NCBI GenBank assembly: GCA_030606845.1
Contig: JAUWFP010000009.1
Location: forward strand, 1 to 23,048
Source of the DNA: Anaerolineales bacterium
GTDB lineage: Bacteria; Chloroflexota; Anaerolineae; Anaerolineales; E44-bin32
DNA: 23,048 nt
Reading direction: 5' to 3'
Of the stretch, positions 1-8,075 are shown in pieces. A program made the translations under genes and the position numbers. Numbering within the stretch: the stretch's first letter is position 1; every line of letters begins with the position of its first letter. The notes beneath the pieces were generated by a model. It was not told the DNA's origin, searched no databases, and saw nothing but the letters and a program-made list of their open reading frames with translations.

Positions 1-1
1 T

Positions 2-625
2 GATTATCCTGACCAGCCGATGGATCGCGGGAAGGTTCTCACAGCTGAAGATCTGGAGAAGGTCGGGGAATTTGCTCGCTATCGCGATGTTGATGGGGAT
101 GGTATTCCCTATCGAACGCTGCCGGGAACGGATCATCCCAAAGCGGCTTATTTTCTGAGAGGATCGGGTCACAACGAGCAGGCTCTCTATAGTGAGCGAC
201 CGGAAGATTATGTAGCCAATATTGAGAGACTCTCTCTAAAGTATGAAACTGCACGGGGGTACATGCCGAAACCAGTGATTGAAGAGACTGAAGGTGCAAC
301 TGTTGGCCTGATCGCCTACGGGTCGGTGGATCCGGCAGTAAATGAAGCGCTTTCACGTTTAGCAGCACAGGGGATGAAGATCGACTACCTCCGTATACGA
401 GCTGTCCCATTCACAGATGAAGTCTATGAATTCATCCGCAAATACGATCGTATCTACGTTGTTGAGATGAACACCAATGGGCAGATGCACATGCTGCTCA
501 GGTTAGAGGTTCCGGATCAGGCTACAAAATTGATTTCACTGACACATAACGATGGTCTACCCATGAGCGCCCGTTGGGTTACGGAAGCGGTTCTTGAGCT
601 CGAGGGAGGGAATGATGGACAATAA
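2..625 (+). CDS. korA: 2-oxoacid:ferredoxin oxidoreductase, alpha subunit (3' part)
   Basis: This is the C-terminal part of the alpha subunit of a 2-oxoacid:ferredoxin oxidoreductase (2-oxoglutarate/KorA type), which oxidatively decarboxylates a 2-oxoacid to its acyl-CoA while reducing ferredoxin in the cytoplasm. The reading frame is open from the window edge (DYPDQPMDRGKV...), so the first ATG at 20 is internal and the true start lies upstream. About 207 codons are visible. They contain the stretch after the pyrimidine-binding domain (GTDHPKAAYFLRGSGHNE) and the C-terminal transketolase-like domain (VGLIAYGSVDPAVNEAL, then IYVVEMNTNGQM). The next gene, the beta subunit, begins inside the last codons of this one, which implies translational coupling. 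Exact substrate (2-oxoglutarate, pyruvate or branched-chain) is not decided by this fragment. Confidence 0.88.
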   Translation, partial: DYPDQPMDRGKVLTAEDLEKVGEFARYRDVDGDGIPYRTLPGTDHPKAAYFLRGSGHNEQALYSERPEDYVANIERLSLKYETARGYMPKPVIEETEGATVGLIAYGSVDPAVNEALSRLAAQGMKIDYLRIRAVPFTDEVYEFIRKYDRIYVVEMNTNGQMHMLLRLEVPDQATKLISLTHNDGLPMSARWVTEAVLELEGGNDGQ

Positions 626-1667
626 GGCAGGGGACAAGCAAGTGAAAACCAAGGCTCCGAATGAGATTGGCCTGATCAAAGCCGACTATCGCGGTAGACC
701 CTCCACGCTTTGCCAGGGGTGTGGACATAATTCAATCTCCAGTCAGATCGTTGCCGCCCTTTATGAATTGTCAATCCCGCCAGAGCGAATAATCAAGATT
801 TCAGGGATTGGCTGCTCTAGCAAGAGCCCAACGTATATCCTCAGCAGGTCATTTGGATTTAACTCGCTTCACGGTCGAATGCCCACTGTCACGACCGGTG
901 CGGTGATGGTCAACCATTCCTTGAAAGCGATCGGCATCTCTGGGGATGGAGATACCGCCAGCATCGGCTTCAGCCATTTCAAGAACGTTGTCAGGCGAAA
1001 TGTGCCGATGGTTTACATTGTTGAAAATAACGGGGTGTACGGATTGACAAAAGGGCAGTTCTCAGCGACTGCGGATAAAGGGTTGGAGTTAAAAGATGTC
1101 GGGGTTAATCCCTTCATGCCGATTGACATTTGCATGGAAGCATTGATCTCAGGAGCGGGGTTCGTGGCCCGTTCTTTTGCCGGGGATCCCCATCAGGTTA
1201 AGGAGTTATTGAAGGCGGCTATTCACTTCCAGGGCACTGCAGTCTTGGATATTGTCAGCCCGTGTGTAACATTTGATAACCGTGAGGGGTCCTCGAAAAG
1301 TTATCGCTGGGGTCGGTCACGGAAAGAACCACTGCACGACATCACCTGGGTTCCGAGGCGTGAGGAGATTCAGATTGAGCTGGAACCCGGTGAGGCTCTT
1401 GATGTGGACATGCATGATGGTTCCCAGATTAGATTTAGGAAACTGGCGCATGACTACGATCCGACAGATCGAATGTCGGCTTTGAAATTGCTTGAAGATT
1501 CCTGCAATCGCGGGGTTCTCATCACCGGTTTGGTTTACATCAATGAAGAAACGCCGCCTCTTGATGAGACGGAGAATCTCGTCGATCTACCGCTAACACA
1601 GCTTTCTGAGGATGCTCTCCGCCCGTCGAAAGAAACGCTGGATGCTTTCATTGAGAGATATCGTTAG
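615..1667 (+). CDS. korB: 2-oxoacid:ferredoxin oxidoreductase, beta subunit (thiamine diphosphate)
   Basis: Beta subunit of the 2-oxoacid:ferredoxin oxidoreductase. It carries thiamine diphosphate and the [4Fe-4S] cluster that passes electrons to ferredoxin. Cys33 and Cys36 (CQGCGHN), Cys67 (GIGCSS) and Cys207 (SPCVTFDN) have the CxxC...C...C spacing of cluster-binding archaeal-type beta subunits. GDGD at about residues 110-113 and ENNG at about 137-140 form the diphosphate/Mg site. The length of 350 residues is normal for the extended beta form. The start was chosen at ATG 615 because GGAGG at 605-609 is five bases upstream; ATG 612 and TTG 594 are in frame but worse spaced. It overlaps the alpha gene by 11 bases. 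KorB is the most likely identity, but a pyruvate-type enzyme is not excluded. Confidence 0.9.
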   Translation: MDNKAGDKQVKTKAPNEIGLIKADYRGRPSTLCQGCGHNSISSQIVAALYELSIPPERIIKISGIGCSSKSPTYILSRSFGFNSLHGRMPTVTTGAVMVNHSLKAIGISGDGDTASIGFSHFKNVVRRNVPMVYIVENNGVYGLTKGQFSATADKGLELKDVGVNPFMPIDICMEALISGAGFVARSFAGDPHQVKELLKAAIHFQGTAVLDIVSPCVTFDNREGSSKSYRWGRSRKEPLHDITWVPRREEIQIELEPGEALDVDMHDGSQIRFRKLAHDYDPTDRMSALKLLEDSCNRGVLITGLVYINEETPPLDETENLVDLPLTQLSEDALRPSKETLDAFIERYR

Positions 1668-1745
1668 GTGAAGAACGCTTGATTATTACGATTTGAATGG
1701 GGGTAGTCCAATAAGTTTTTGGTATTGCCTCCCCAATAAAAAACC

Positions 1746-1773
1746 GTAGGGGCCGACCCATGTGTTGGCCTAC
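1746..1773. repeat. Short palindromic repeat
   Basis: The arms GTAGGGGCC and GGCCTAC face each other around a short centre, giving an imperfect inverted repeat just after the kor genes. The shape resembles the dispersed GTAGGGGCGACC-type palindromes I associate with Chloroflexota genomes, but that link is from memory and only one copy is in this window. Confidence 0.4.
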
Positions 1774-1777
1774 CGCA

Positions 1778-1810
1778 CTCCCGCAGGTTCAAAATCGGCG
1801 GGAGGTTTTG
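1778..1810 (+). terminator. Candidate intrinsic terminator after korAB
   Basis: A 7-bp perfect stem (CTCCCGC at 1778-1784 with GCGGGAG at 1798-1804) closes a 13-base loop and is followed by GTTTTGTTT. This fits a rho-independent terminator about 110 bases downstream of korB. The hairpin sits within a repeat-rich gap, so it may instead be part of a dispersed element. Confidence 0.45.
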
Positions 1811-1840
1811 TTTCTTCGGATCCATTCCCTACTCACTTCA

Positions 1841-2118
1841 TAGCGAGGAGATTGCTTCGTCGCTTCGCTTCTCGCAAGGACAATGATGGGATAGTTCCTG
1901 TCTTAGTGTCATTTCGAGCGAAGCGAGAAATCCCTGCGATGGAGCGGATGGAGGCCCTCATCTGGGGAAACAGATCCATTCTCCACTGCCAAAGAATCTT
2001 GAATCTCGTATTGAGTCGCCTCAGGGATTTCTCGGTCGCCACTGCGCGGCTCACTCGAAATGACACTATTGAGAGTTGACCACCCTAAATGTCATTTCGA
2101 GCGAAGCGAGAAATCCCT
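1841..2118. repeat. Cluster of REP/MITE-like inverted repeats
   Basis: The 580-base gap between korB and the DMT gene holds no convincing gene but several related short repeats. A direct-orientation unit GTCATTTCGAGCGAAGCGAG + AAATCCCT occurs at 1908-1935 and again, essentially identical, at 2091-2118. A diverged copy in the opposite orientation is at 2022-2066 (CAGGGATTTCTCG ... CTCGAAATGAC), so 1908-2066 is a pair of facing arms around a spacer of about 85 bases. A further related unit rich in CTTCGTCGCTTCGC lies at 1841-1885. No transposase is present. This is what a non-autonomous palindromic element would look like. An apparent + strand reading frame across 1762-2079 is made of these repeats. 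Confidence 0.6.
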
Positions 2119-2247
2119 TTGATGTCTGCGCATAAACTCCATAGATAACAGTTACGCCAAGAACAGGCTCATCCGCAAATGGTACTTTACCTCGCCATTC
2201 TGGCGTCAACGCCACCAATTTGTATAATCTACTAGAGAGGGTATCCA

Positions 2248-3153
2248 TTGAGCGGTTTTGGCATTTTCGCGGGACTTGCAGCGGCGAGCATCTGGGGTGG
2301 GATGTACGTTGTCAGTAAAGTTGTGCTGGAAGTTATTCCCCCTTTTACTTTGCTCAGCCTGCGGCTTCTGCTTGGAATCGTAAGCTTGGCCGTCTTTCTT
2401 CCAGGTCAGGGTGGGCTCAAATGGCCTCTAAAACGCCTTCTAGCTGCATTTCTGGCCGGATTCATAGGTTATGGCATCTCATTAGGCCTCCAGTTTGTAG
2501 GCACGCACCTGTCAACTGCAGCAAACGCTGCGCTCGTGACCTCAGCTTCTCCGGCATTCATTCTGATTTTCGGTATCTGGATTCTTGGAGAAAAGGCCAC
2601 GTGGAGCAGGGTCGCGGCGTTGATTCTTTCCTCTGTAGGCGTCATTATTGTTATCGATCCTAGAAGCGTGTTCCTTGGTGGGGATCTTGCGCTCGGAAAT
2701 ATTGCCTTGCTAGGCGCAGCACTGACATGGGGCTTATATTCCGTACTGATTAAAAAAGTTGGCGCCCAGATGACGACCGTCGCAGTCAGCTTCATCGCCT
2801 TCCTGGGCGGTTTGCCGATGAGTTTGCCGCTCTCGGCGTTTGAGATCAGGACGGTTGGCATTGGGCAGATTACACCTGGCATCCTATTGGGAGTGTTGTA
2901 TTTAGGGGTAGTATCAACTGGATTGGCGATGTACCTTTGGAATAAATCCCTGGACTTATTAGATGCCGGGTTGGTCTCTCTTTTATTTTTCGCTCAACCG
3001 GTCGTAGGTGTGGGGTTGGGGACGATGCTACTTGGCGAGGAGCTCAATCTTGGTTTCTGGATCGGCGCATTGCTCATTGGCGGAGGGTTGCTCGTTGCAG
3101 CTCGCGCGGAGTCGACAAGTTCAACCAGGGGATCAGCGGACGCAAGCCTCTGA
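2248..3153 (+). CDS. DMT-family transporter (two EamA domains)
   Basis: Inner-membrane permease of the drug/metabolite transporter superfamily. The 301-residue length, the roughly ten hydrophobic segments and the internal duplication are all typical of EamA proteins. The first EamA half begins with FAGLAAASIWGGMYVVSK and the second around residue 149 with IALLGAALTWGLYSVLIKK. Each half contains the family pattern of a conserved W near its start and a GE (GEKATW, GEELNLG) near its end. The start is a TTG at 2248 with GAGAGGG six bases upstream, and TATAAT at 2223-2228 could be a -10 box giving a very short leader. Substrate cannot be inferred; members export amino acids, purines or other metabolites. 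It is followed after 11 bases by an unknown membrane protein, suggesting co-transcription. Confidence 0.85.
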   Translation: MSGFGIFAGLAAASIWGGMYVVSKVVLEVIPPFTLLSLRLLLGIVSLAVFLPGQGGLKWPLKRLLAAFLAGFIGYGISLGLQFVGTHLSTAANAALVTSASPAFILIFGIWILGEKATWSRVAALILSSVGVIIVIDPRSVFLGGDLALGNIALLGAALTWGLYSVLIKKVGAQMTTVAVSFIAFLGGLPMSLPLSAFEIRTVGIGQITPGILLGVLYLGVVSTGLAMYLWNKSLDLLDAGLVSLLFFAQPVVGVGLGTMLLGEELNLGFWIGALLIGGGLLVAARAESTSSTRGSADASL

Positions 3154-3164
3154 GGAGGGATTAA

Positions 3165-4373
3165 ATGCCGGGAAGTAATGGATGTTTTAATAAAGGGATG
3201 AAGGTGCTAGCAATCGCCGTGGCGCTATTATTCATCCTTGTGCTGCCGCTAACGCTGCTGGGGCGCGACCTGGCAATGGTGATATTCTCACCGGCGAGTG
3301 TTTCCGGGATTCTCCGCAGCCGGCTGAACGTATCGGGTTTTGTGAACAATATCGCTGCTGAGACCTTCCTGTCGGAGCGATGGTTCGACGAAATGGATAT
3401 CGGGGGTGAAGAACTGAAGCCGATGTTTCAGTATCTATCACCGGCTGAGCGCGAGGAGATCCTCACGACTCTCATGCCGCCCGAGTGGATAGATGAGCAA
3501 CTGGATAATGTTATCCACTCTTTCTTCACATGGGTAGAGGGCGAGCGACCTGAGCCGCGTATCGCCGTTGATCTTGTCCCTCTCAAGGAAGGTCTGCTCA
3601 AGGGCGGTTTACGGCGGATATTCGATACGCTGATCGATTCTTGGCCGAGCTGTACGACGGACGAAATCGAGATCATGAGAGAGGAATTGATGCGAACGGG
3701 CGAGATTCCGATAGAGATTTGCGAACCGCCCGAACCGTATCGATCACAAGTCCTCGATTTTGCCATCGATGAATTTGGGATTCTAATTCGGGCACAGCCC
3801 GATAAAATTCCGCTCATCGATTCATTCGATGCTTCACCCGCCGAAGTAACTGAGTTCAAAGAACAGTTCCAATTCTTGAGATCGGTGATGATGTGGGGAT
3901 GGTTCTTGCCTGCATCCTTGCTAGGTGTGATGATGATATTGGTCATTCGCTCAATGCGCGATATCGGTCAGTGGTGGGGGATTCCACTGCTTATTGGTGG
4001 CCTGCTGTCGCTCGCCATCATTGGGGTTGTCAGTGCGGGGCGAGCCGACCTTGCCCGTGACACACTTGCCGATTTTGCTCAGATGGGGACACCGTTATAT
4101 CGGGCGTTGGAAATTGCATTGCTGGGGATTCTGGTTGCCGCAACCCGTCTCGCGCTCTTCCATGCATCTTTGATTACGGTCGCGGGTTTAGCGTTGTGGC
4201 AGATCACACGACAATTAAGCAAACGGGCGAAGCCGCAGACAATCCCCGAACCTGAGCCGAGCGATGCTGTACCGACAGAGCAGGTTTCCGGGATACCTGC
4301 TCCTCCGCCTGTGCCTCCGCTCGGGAGTGGACCGGATGATGAAGAGGGTCCTCCCTCGGGTATCTTCGGTTAA
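3165..4373 (+). CDS. Hypothetical multi-pass membrane protein with large extracytoplasmic domain
   Basis: I do not recognise a family. The 402-residue product has one N-terminal hydrophobic segment (about residues 12-32), a soluble acidic region of about 200 residues (33-240, with two or three Cys), three more hydrophobic segments (about 242-262, 271-291 and 314-346), and a cytoplasmic-looking tail ending in a Pro/Glu-rich stretch (PAPPPVPPLGSGPDDEEGPP). The likely topology is a signal anchor, an external domain, then a membrane bundle. The start ATG has GAGGAGG six bases upstream. The gene follows the DMT transporter by only 11 bases, so the two are probably one operon, but nothing shows that they act together. 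The Pro-rich tail suggests a flexible linker or protein contact. Confidence 0.75.
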   Translation: MPGSNGCFNKGMKVLAIAVALLFILVLPLTLLGRDLAMVIFSPASVSGILRSRLNVSGFVNNIAAETFLSERWFDEMDIGGEELKPMFQYLSPAEREEILTTLMPPEWIDEQLDNVIHSFFTWVEGERPEPRIAVDLVPLKEGLLKGGLRRIFDTLIDSWPSCTTDEIEIMREELMRTGEIPIEICEPPEPYRSQVLDFAIDEFGILIRAQPDKIPLIDSFDASPAEVTEFKEQFQFLRSVMMWGWFLPASLLGVMMILVIRSMRDIGQWWGIPLLIGGLLSLAIIGVVSAGRADLARDTLADFAQMGTPLYRALEIALLGILVAATRLALFHASLITVAGLALWQITRQLSKRAKPQTIPEPEPSDAVPTEQVSGIPAPPPVPPLGSGPDDEEGPPSGIFG

Positions 4374-4545
4374 TCATGCTCTTGTTTAGGATGGTCGTGG
4401 CAAGGGAGTCAGTAGGGATTGATCAAGTGTACTTGGTGAGAAAATTGGGTGTTTAGGGCAATGGAATTGGGCTAAAATGGACCAAGTATTGCCGATGCGC
4501 ATAGCCATACAGTGACGAGTACACACATAGCGGGGAGGGCTGGAT

Positions 4546-4893
4546 ATGAAAATAGAACGTGATTCCTTGGACGTATTTGAATTCTACGGTCTTGAAATAC
4601 GCGATTATACAGCTGGGTGGGAAGGCAGCTCATCCATCGCCGAAATCACAGTTCCTGCTGGTGGTCGACACGAACGCGCATGGTCAAAGAGATCGGACAA
4701 GTACTACTATGTCATTGACGGTAGATTTAGTTTCATCGTTGACAATCAGGTTCTAAATATTTCTTCTGGCGATGTCTGTATCATTCACCAGGGAAAGAGG
4801 TTTAGCTACGAAAACGTAACTGGAGAAACTGCTAGATTGCTTGTCGTCCATACGCCGAGCTTTGAGCCGGATGGAGAGATTTTTGAGGAATAG
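4546..4893 (+). CDS. Small cupin-fold protein
   Basis: A 115-residue single-domain cupin. The beta-barrel is recognisable from VPAGGRHERAW, then KYYYVIDGRFSFIVDNQVLNI-like strands and the SGDVCIIHQGKRF turn. The usual metal ligands are largely missing: motif 1 keeps one His (His42) but has Lys where the Glu is normally found, and motif 2 has HQG where PxG is usual and Phe in place of the His. It may therefore be a non-metal cupin such as a sugar-binding or isomerase-type member; no reaction can be assigned. GGGGAGGG lies just upstream of ATG 4546, and TAAAAT at 4473-4478 might be a -10 element. It stands alone between the DMT operon and typA. Confidence 0.7.
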   Translation: MKIERDSLDVFEFYGLEIRDYTAGWEGSSSIAEITVPAGGRHERAWSKRSDKYYYVIDGRFSFIVDNQVLNISSGDVCIIHQGKRFSYENVTGETARLLVVHTPSFEPDGEIFEE

Positions 4894-5043
4894 CGTATGC
4901 CAAGCCGACGCAGCAGGCTCAGAACGATCACCTTTAGGACCCAAGCATCCAATAGAGCATGGGGGTTAACGATATCTAGCGTTATATGGGTTTACCTTCA
5001 CAAAGCGGCTCTGGTCTGATAAGATTAATTTCACTAGCGAACC

Positions 5044-5076
5044 GACCTCGGCATCAATAGGCCGGGGTCTTTGTTT
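5044..5076 (+). terminator. Intrinsic terminator between cupin gene and typA
   Basis: GACCTCGGC (5044-5052) pairs with GCCGGGGTC (5061-5069) through nine pairs including one G-U, with an 8-base loop, and is followed directly by TTTGTTT. This is a good rho-independent terminator for transcription from the cupin side. It lies only 34 bases before typA, so an attenuator role on typA is a less likely alternative. Confidence 0.6.
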
Positions 5077-5110
5077 GCGATACACAAAAGAGTTGAGGGT
5101 TTAGTTAGAT

Positions 5111-6964
5111 ATGAAAGTCGAACGGAATGAGTTACGAAATATTGCCATAATTGCACACGTCGACCATGGAAAAACCACGCTTGTCGACGGTATGCTGAAG
5201 CAGGCCAAGATCTTCCGCGAGAACCAGCAGGTGCTGGAGCGGGTGATGGATTCGAACGAACTAGAACGCGAGCGAGGCATCACCATCCTGGCAAAAAACA
5301 CAGCCATCTCCATCTTTGATGAGACGATTGGCGGCAAGGTGAAGATAAACATCGTCGATACGCCCGGACACGCCGATTTTGGCGGCGAGGTCGAGCGCGT
5401 GATGAATATGGTCGATGGTGTTCTGCTGCTGGTGGATGCGGCCGAAGGGCCGATGCCACAAACGCGTTTCGTTTTACGGAAAGCGTTGGAGATGGATCGC
5501 CGCGCGGTGGTGGTGATCAACAAAGTGGACCGCAAGGGCGCAGATCCGAATCGGGCGCTCGACCAGACCTTCGATCTATTCATCCAACTGGGCGCCACGG
5601 ATGAACAAGCTGATTTTCCCGTGATTTACGCCAATGCGGTAGCTGGGCGAGCAGGTCTCACGCCCGATCTGGGACCGAACCTGCAGCCACTTTTTGAGGC
5701 TATCCTGCGTCACATCCCCTCTCCGCAGGTCGATCTTGAGGCGCCGTTCCAGATGCTGGTGACAACACTGGGCTACGATTCCTACCGCGGCGTAACGGCC
5801 TCCGGTCGGATCGTCGCCGGTACGTTAAACGTTGGTGCCCCGCTGGCACGTATCAGCCATAGCGGCGAAATTACACCTGTTGTGGCCCGCTATCTCTACC
5901 TTCATCAAGGGCTGGAGCAAGTCGAGGTAGAGAATGCTAGCGCTGGGGAAATTGTTGTGGTGGCTGGCTTGGAGGGAGCGGCAATCGGGGAGACGCTGGC
6001 CGATCCCGAGCAACCAGTCCCACTCCCTACCATCCATGTCGAGGAGCCGACGGTGCGCATGACCTTCGGTGTCAACGCCTCACCCTTCTCCGGCCGTGAG
6101 GGACGTTGGGGCACATCACGAAAGCTGCGTGAGAGGTTGTTCAATGAATTGCGCACCAACGTCGCCTTAAAGGTTGACGAGACCGGTTCGGCAGAAGCTT
6201 TCACTGTATCCGGAAGGGGCGAATTGCATCTGGCGATTCTGATCGAAACCATGCGCCGCGAAGGGTATGAATTTCAAGTTTCGCGCCCTGAGGTGATCCT
6301 TCGCAATATCGACGGGGTGGTGCACGAACCCTATGAAGAGGTCTACATCGAAACCGGGTCGGAGTCTGTCGGAGCTGTGGTGGAGATGCTCGGCAAGCGG
6401 CGGGGGCAGATGCTCGATTTGCAGGACGACCAGGATGACGCTGTGCGGCTGCGCTATCTGGTGCCCACGCGCGGCCTACTGGGGTTCCGCCACCATTTCA
6501 TGACCGCCACGCGTGGCGCGGGGTTCATGCACAGCATATTCCACGATTACCTTCCAATCTCAGGCGGTAATCTTGTAAGATCTCGGGGGTCGTTGGTCGC
6601 ATGGGAACATGGTGTCACCACGACTTATGGCCTGAAGAATGCAGAAGGGCGAGGGATGCTCTTCCTTGGACCCGGAGTCGAGGTCTATGAAGGCATGGTG
6701 GTCGGTGAGAATCAGCGCCCCGACGACTTGGTGGTCAATGTGTGTAAAAAGCGGCATGTCACCAATATGCGTGCGTCGTTTCGCGAGATCGATCAACGAC
6801 TTACACCACCGCGGGAGATGAGCCTGGATGAGGCTATTGAGTATATGGGGGATGATGAGTTGCTTGAGGTAACCCCGAAGAGTTTGCGCATTCGCAAGCG
6901 TATTCTCGATTCGCACATCCGCAACCGGGAAGTCAAGCGTACCAAAGAAGCTGTTGACGCCTGA
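5111..6964 (+). CDS. typA: Translational GTPase TypA/BipA
   Basis: Ribosome-associated GTPase of the EF-G family, involved in ribosome assembly and stress or cold adaptation in the cytoplasm. All G motifs are visible: G1 AHVDHGKT (15-22), G2 RGITI (55-59), G3 DTPGH (83-87) and G4 NKVD (137-140), with ANAVAGRAG near 174-182 at the G5 region. Domain II, domain III (GRGELHLAILIETMRREG), domain V (EPYEEVYIE) and the TypA-specific C-terminal domain (TRGLLGFRHHF, GAGFMHSIF) follow in order. The length of 617 residues matches the family (about 600-615). A GAGGG at 5095-5099 is eleven bases from the ATG, so the ribosome site is weak, but the protein starts at the expected point just before the P-loop. 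A terminator precedes it, so it probably has its own promoter. Confidence 0.97.
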   Translation: MKVERNELRNIAIIAHVDHGKTTLVDGMLKQAKIFRENQQVLERVMDSNELERERGITILAKNTAISIFDETIGGKVKINIVDTPGHADFGGEVERVMNMVDGVLLLVDAAEGPMPQTRFVLRKALEMDRRAVVVINKVDRKGADPNRALDQTFDLFIQLGATDEQADFPVIYANAVAGRAGLTPDLGPNLQPLFEAILRHIPSPQVDLEAPFQMLVTTLGYDSYRGVTASGRIVAGTLNVGAPLARISHSGEITPVVARYLYLHQGLEQVEVENASAGEIVVVAGLEGAAIGETLADPEQPVPLPTIHVEEPTVRMTFGVNASPFSGREGRWGTSRKLRERLFNELRTNVALKVDETGSAEAFTVSGRGELHLAILIETMRREGYEFQVSRPEVILRNIDGVVHEPYEEVYIETGSESVGAVVEMLGKRRGQMLDLQDDQDDAVRLRYLVPTRGLLGFRHHFMTATRGAGFMHSIFHDYLPISGGNLVRSRGSLVAWEHGVTTTYGLKNAEGRGMLFLGPGVEVYEGMVVGENQRPDDLVVNVCKKRHVTNMRASFREIDQRLTPPREMSLDEAIEYMGDDELLEVTPKSLRIRKRILDSHIRNREVKRTKEAVDA

Positions 6965-7054
6965 ATCTATCGCATTCAGCGGTGGAAACTCTCTCTAATT
7001 TCGATTAAGTGTATTCTCATTGTGGGAAAACCACTATGCATCTCAAGAGGACCT

Positions 7055-7558
7055 ATGATAATCCGACCTGAAAACGAAAACGATCGGGATGCCGTGTTTG
7101 CCGTCAATATTTCAGCGTTTGAAACACAAGCTGAAGCTACTCTTGTTGACGTTTTACGAGAACAAGCGCGACCGGTTGTTTCACTCGTTGCTGAGGAACA
7201 GGGGAATGTTGTCGGTCATATCATGTTTTCACCGGTTATTCTCTCGGGGAATCCTGACCTCAAGGTGATGGGATTGGCCCCCATGGCGGTTGCGCCAGAG
7301 CGCCAGCGTAAAGGTATCGGCTCGGCACTCGTTCGAGCTGGTCTTGAACAGTGCCGGCAGCTCGGTTTTGTTGCCGTTGTTGTTCTGGGGCACCCCGAAT
7401 ATTACCCCCGCTTTGGGTTCTTGCCTTCTTCTCGATTTGGCATTGACTCTGAATACGAGGTGCCTGAAGAAGTATTTATGGCTATGGAGTTGGAGCCAGA
7501 AGCTCTGAGTGGACAAACTGGCAGGGTGAAATATCATCATGCCTTCAGCAACGCATAA
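7055..7558 (+). CDS. GNAT N-acetyltransferase, YhbS type
   Basis: Acetyl-CoA-dependent N-acetyltransferase of the GCN5-related family, YhbS-like subgroup (COG3153). The 167-residue product has the acetyl-CoA loop RQRKGIGS (83-90) after the strand LAPMAVAP, and the subgroup hallmark HPEYYPRFGF (113-122). The acceptor is unknown. ATG 7055 is preferred over the in-frame GTG 7022 because AAGAGG ends four bases upstream and the conserved fold starts at MIIRPEN. The gene stands alone behind typA. Its stop codon TAA lies inside a short palindrome that resembles an integron recombination site (listed separately). Confidence 0.88.
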   Translation: MIIRPENENDRDAVFAVNISAFETQAEATLVDVLREQARPVVSLVAEEQGNVVGHIMFSPVILSGNPDLKVMGLAPMAVAPERQRKGIGSALVRAGLEQCRQLGFVAVVVLGHPEYYPRFGFLPSSRFGIDSEYEVPEEVFMAMELEPEALSGQTGRVKYHHAFSNA

Positions 7559-7587
7559 CAACGCCATGCAGCCGGCGCGCGTTAAGT
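7554..7587 (+). other. attC-like palindrome at the 3' end of the acetyltransferase gene
   Basis: GCATAACAACGCC (7554-7565 region) faces GGCGCGCGTTAAGT (7573-7587). The outer TAAC (7556-7559) pairs with GTTA (7581-7584) and the inner CGCC (7562-7565) with GGCG (7573-7576), around ATGCAGCC. The 3' box GTTAAGT fits GTTRRRY, and the gene's stop codon is part of the 5' box, as in integron cassettes. At about 30 bases it is far shorter than a functional attC, the 5' box fits RYYYAAC poorly, and no integrase is present, so at best it is a degenerate remnant. Confidence 0.25.
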
Positions 7588-7701
7588 GATGAATACATTG
7601 ACAGTGAGAGTGGCTGCAGTAATTAAGTTCTCCTTGTAAGATTTAGGCACTTCGGGAAGAACCATAAGGCAAGCCACTCTCCAGTTCCGATACCTTCTAG
7701 G

Positions 7702-8013
7702 TTAGAAGACGAAGATGTAAATGAGGGGTAAGATCAGCAAGACGGCGAGTAAAGTACCTGCAATTACAATGGCTAGTCCTAGTGTTCGAATTACCATCAT
7801 CTTGTTTGCTTTCTTATAAGTTTCCATTATTTCCTCCTGTGATAGTGGGATTGGCACTTCATCGAATCCGATGCTAGTGGCTTGCTCGACCATACTCGCC
7901 AGGGAAGGATCTATTTCCAAGAACCTTTCGACGATTATCTTCGTTTCATCGCTCACTTCACCGGCGATATACAGAGGCAGCAAATCTACGACAAGTTCCC
8001 TCGTTATCTCCAT
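7702..8013 (-). CDS. Putative membrane-anchored anti-sigma factor
   Basis: A 103-residue protein with an N-terminal soluble domain (ITRELVVDLLPLYIAGEVSDE, residues 3-23, resembling the helix of zinc-finger anti-sigma domains around LPxYxxGE), then one long C-terminal hydrophobic span (about 74-102) ending in IYIFVF. It directly follows an ECF sigma gene, the standard arrangement for a sigma/anti-sigma pair, so its likely role is to hold that sigma factor at the membrane. The protein contains no Cys and no His, so it cannot bind zinc as the classic ZAS domain does. The start at 8013 has AGGAGGG just upstream. An in-frame ATG at 8073, two bases after the sigma stop, would add 20 residues and is the alternative. 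Confidence 0.72.
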   Translation of the reverse strand: MEITRELVVDLLPLYIAGEVSDETKIIVERFLEIDPSLASMVEQATSIGFDEVPIPLSQEEIMETYKKANKMMVIRTLGLAIVIAGTLLAVLLILPLIYIFVF

Positions 8014-8075
8014 TTTCCCTCCTGTTTTGATCTCATCCCTTAGGGGAATCATCCTGTTTTTGTTAGGTTCCATCG

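Noticed and set aside
1762..2079. A 105-codon + strand open frame after korB
   Set aside because: It runs through the repeat units and the terminator-like hairpin, has no ribosome site and gives a composition (many Arg, repeated RRLLRRF-like runs) expected of translated repeats.
5101..5598. A 165-codon - strand frame opposite typA
   Set aside because: Ser/Arg-rich antisense product of a strongly coding gene, with no ribosome site or homology signal.
7694..7708. Hairpin CTTCTA/TAGAAG at the end of the anti-sigma gene as a terminator
   Set aside because: The stem is six pairs with a three-base loop overlapping the stop codon, and no T-run follows on the - strand.
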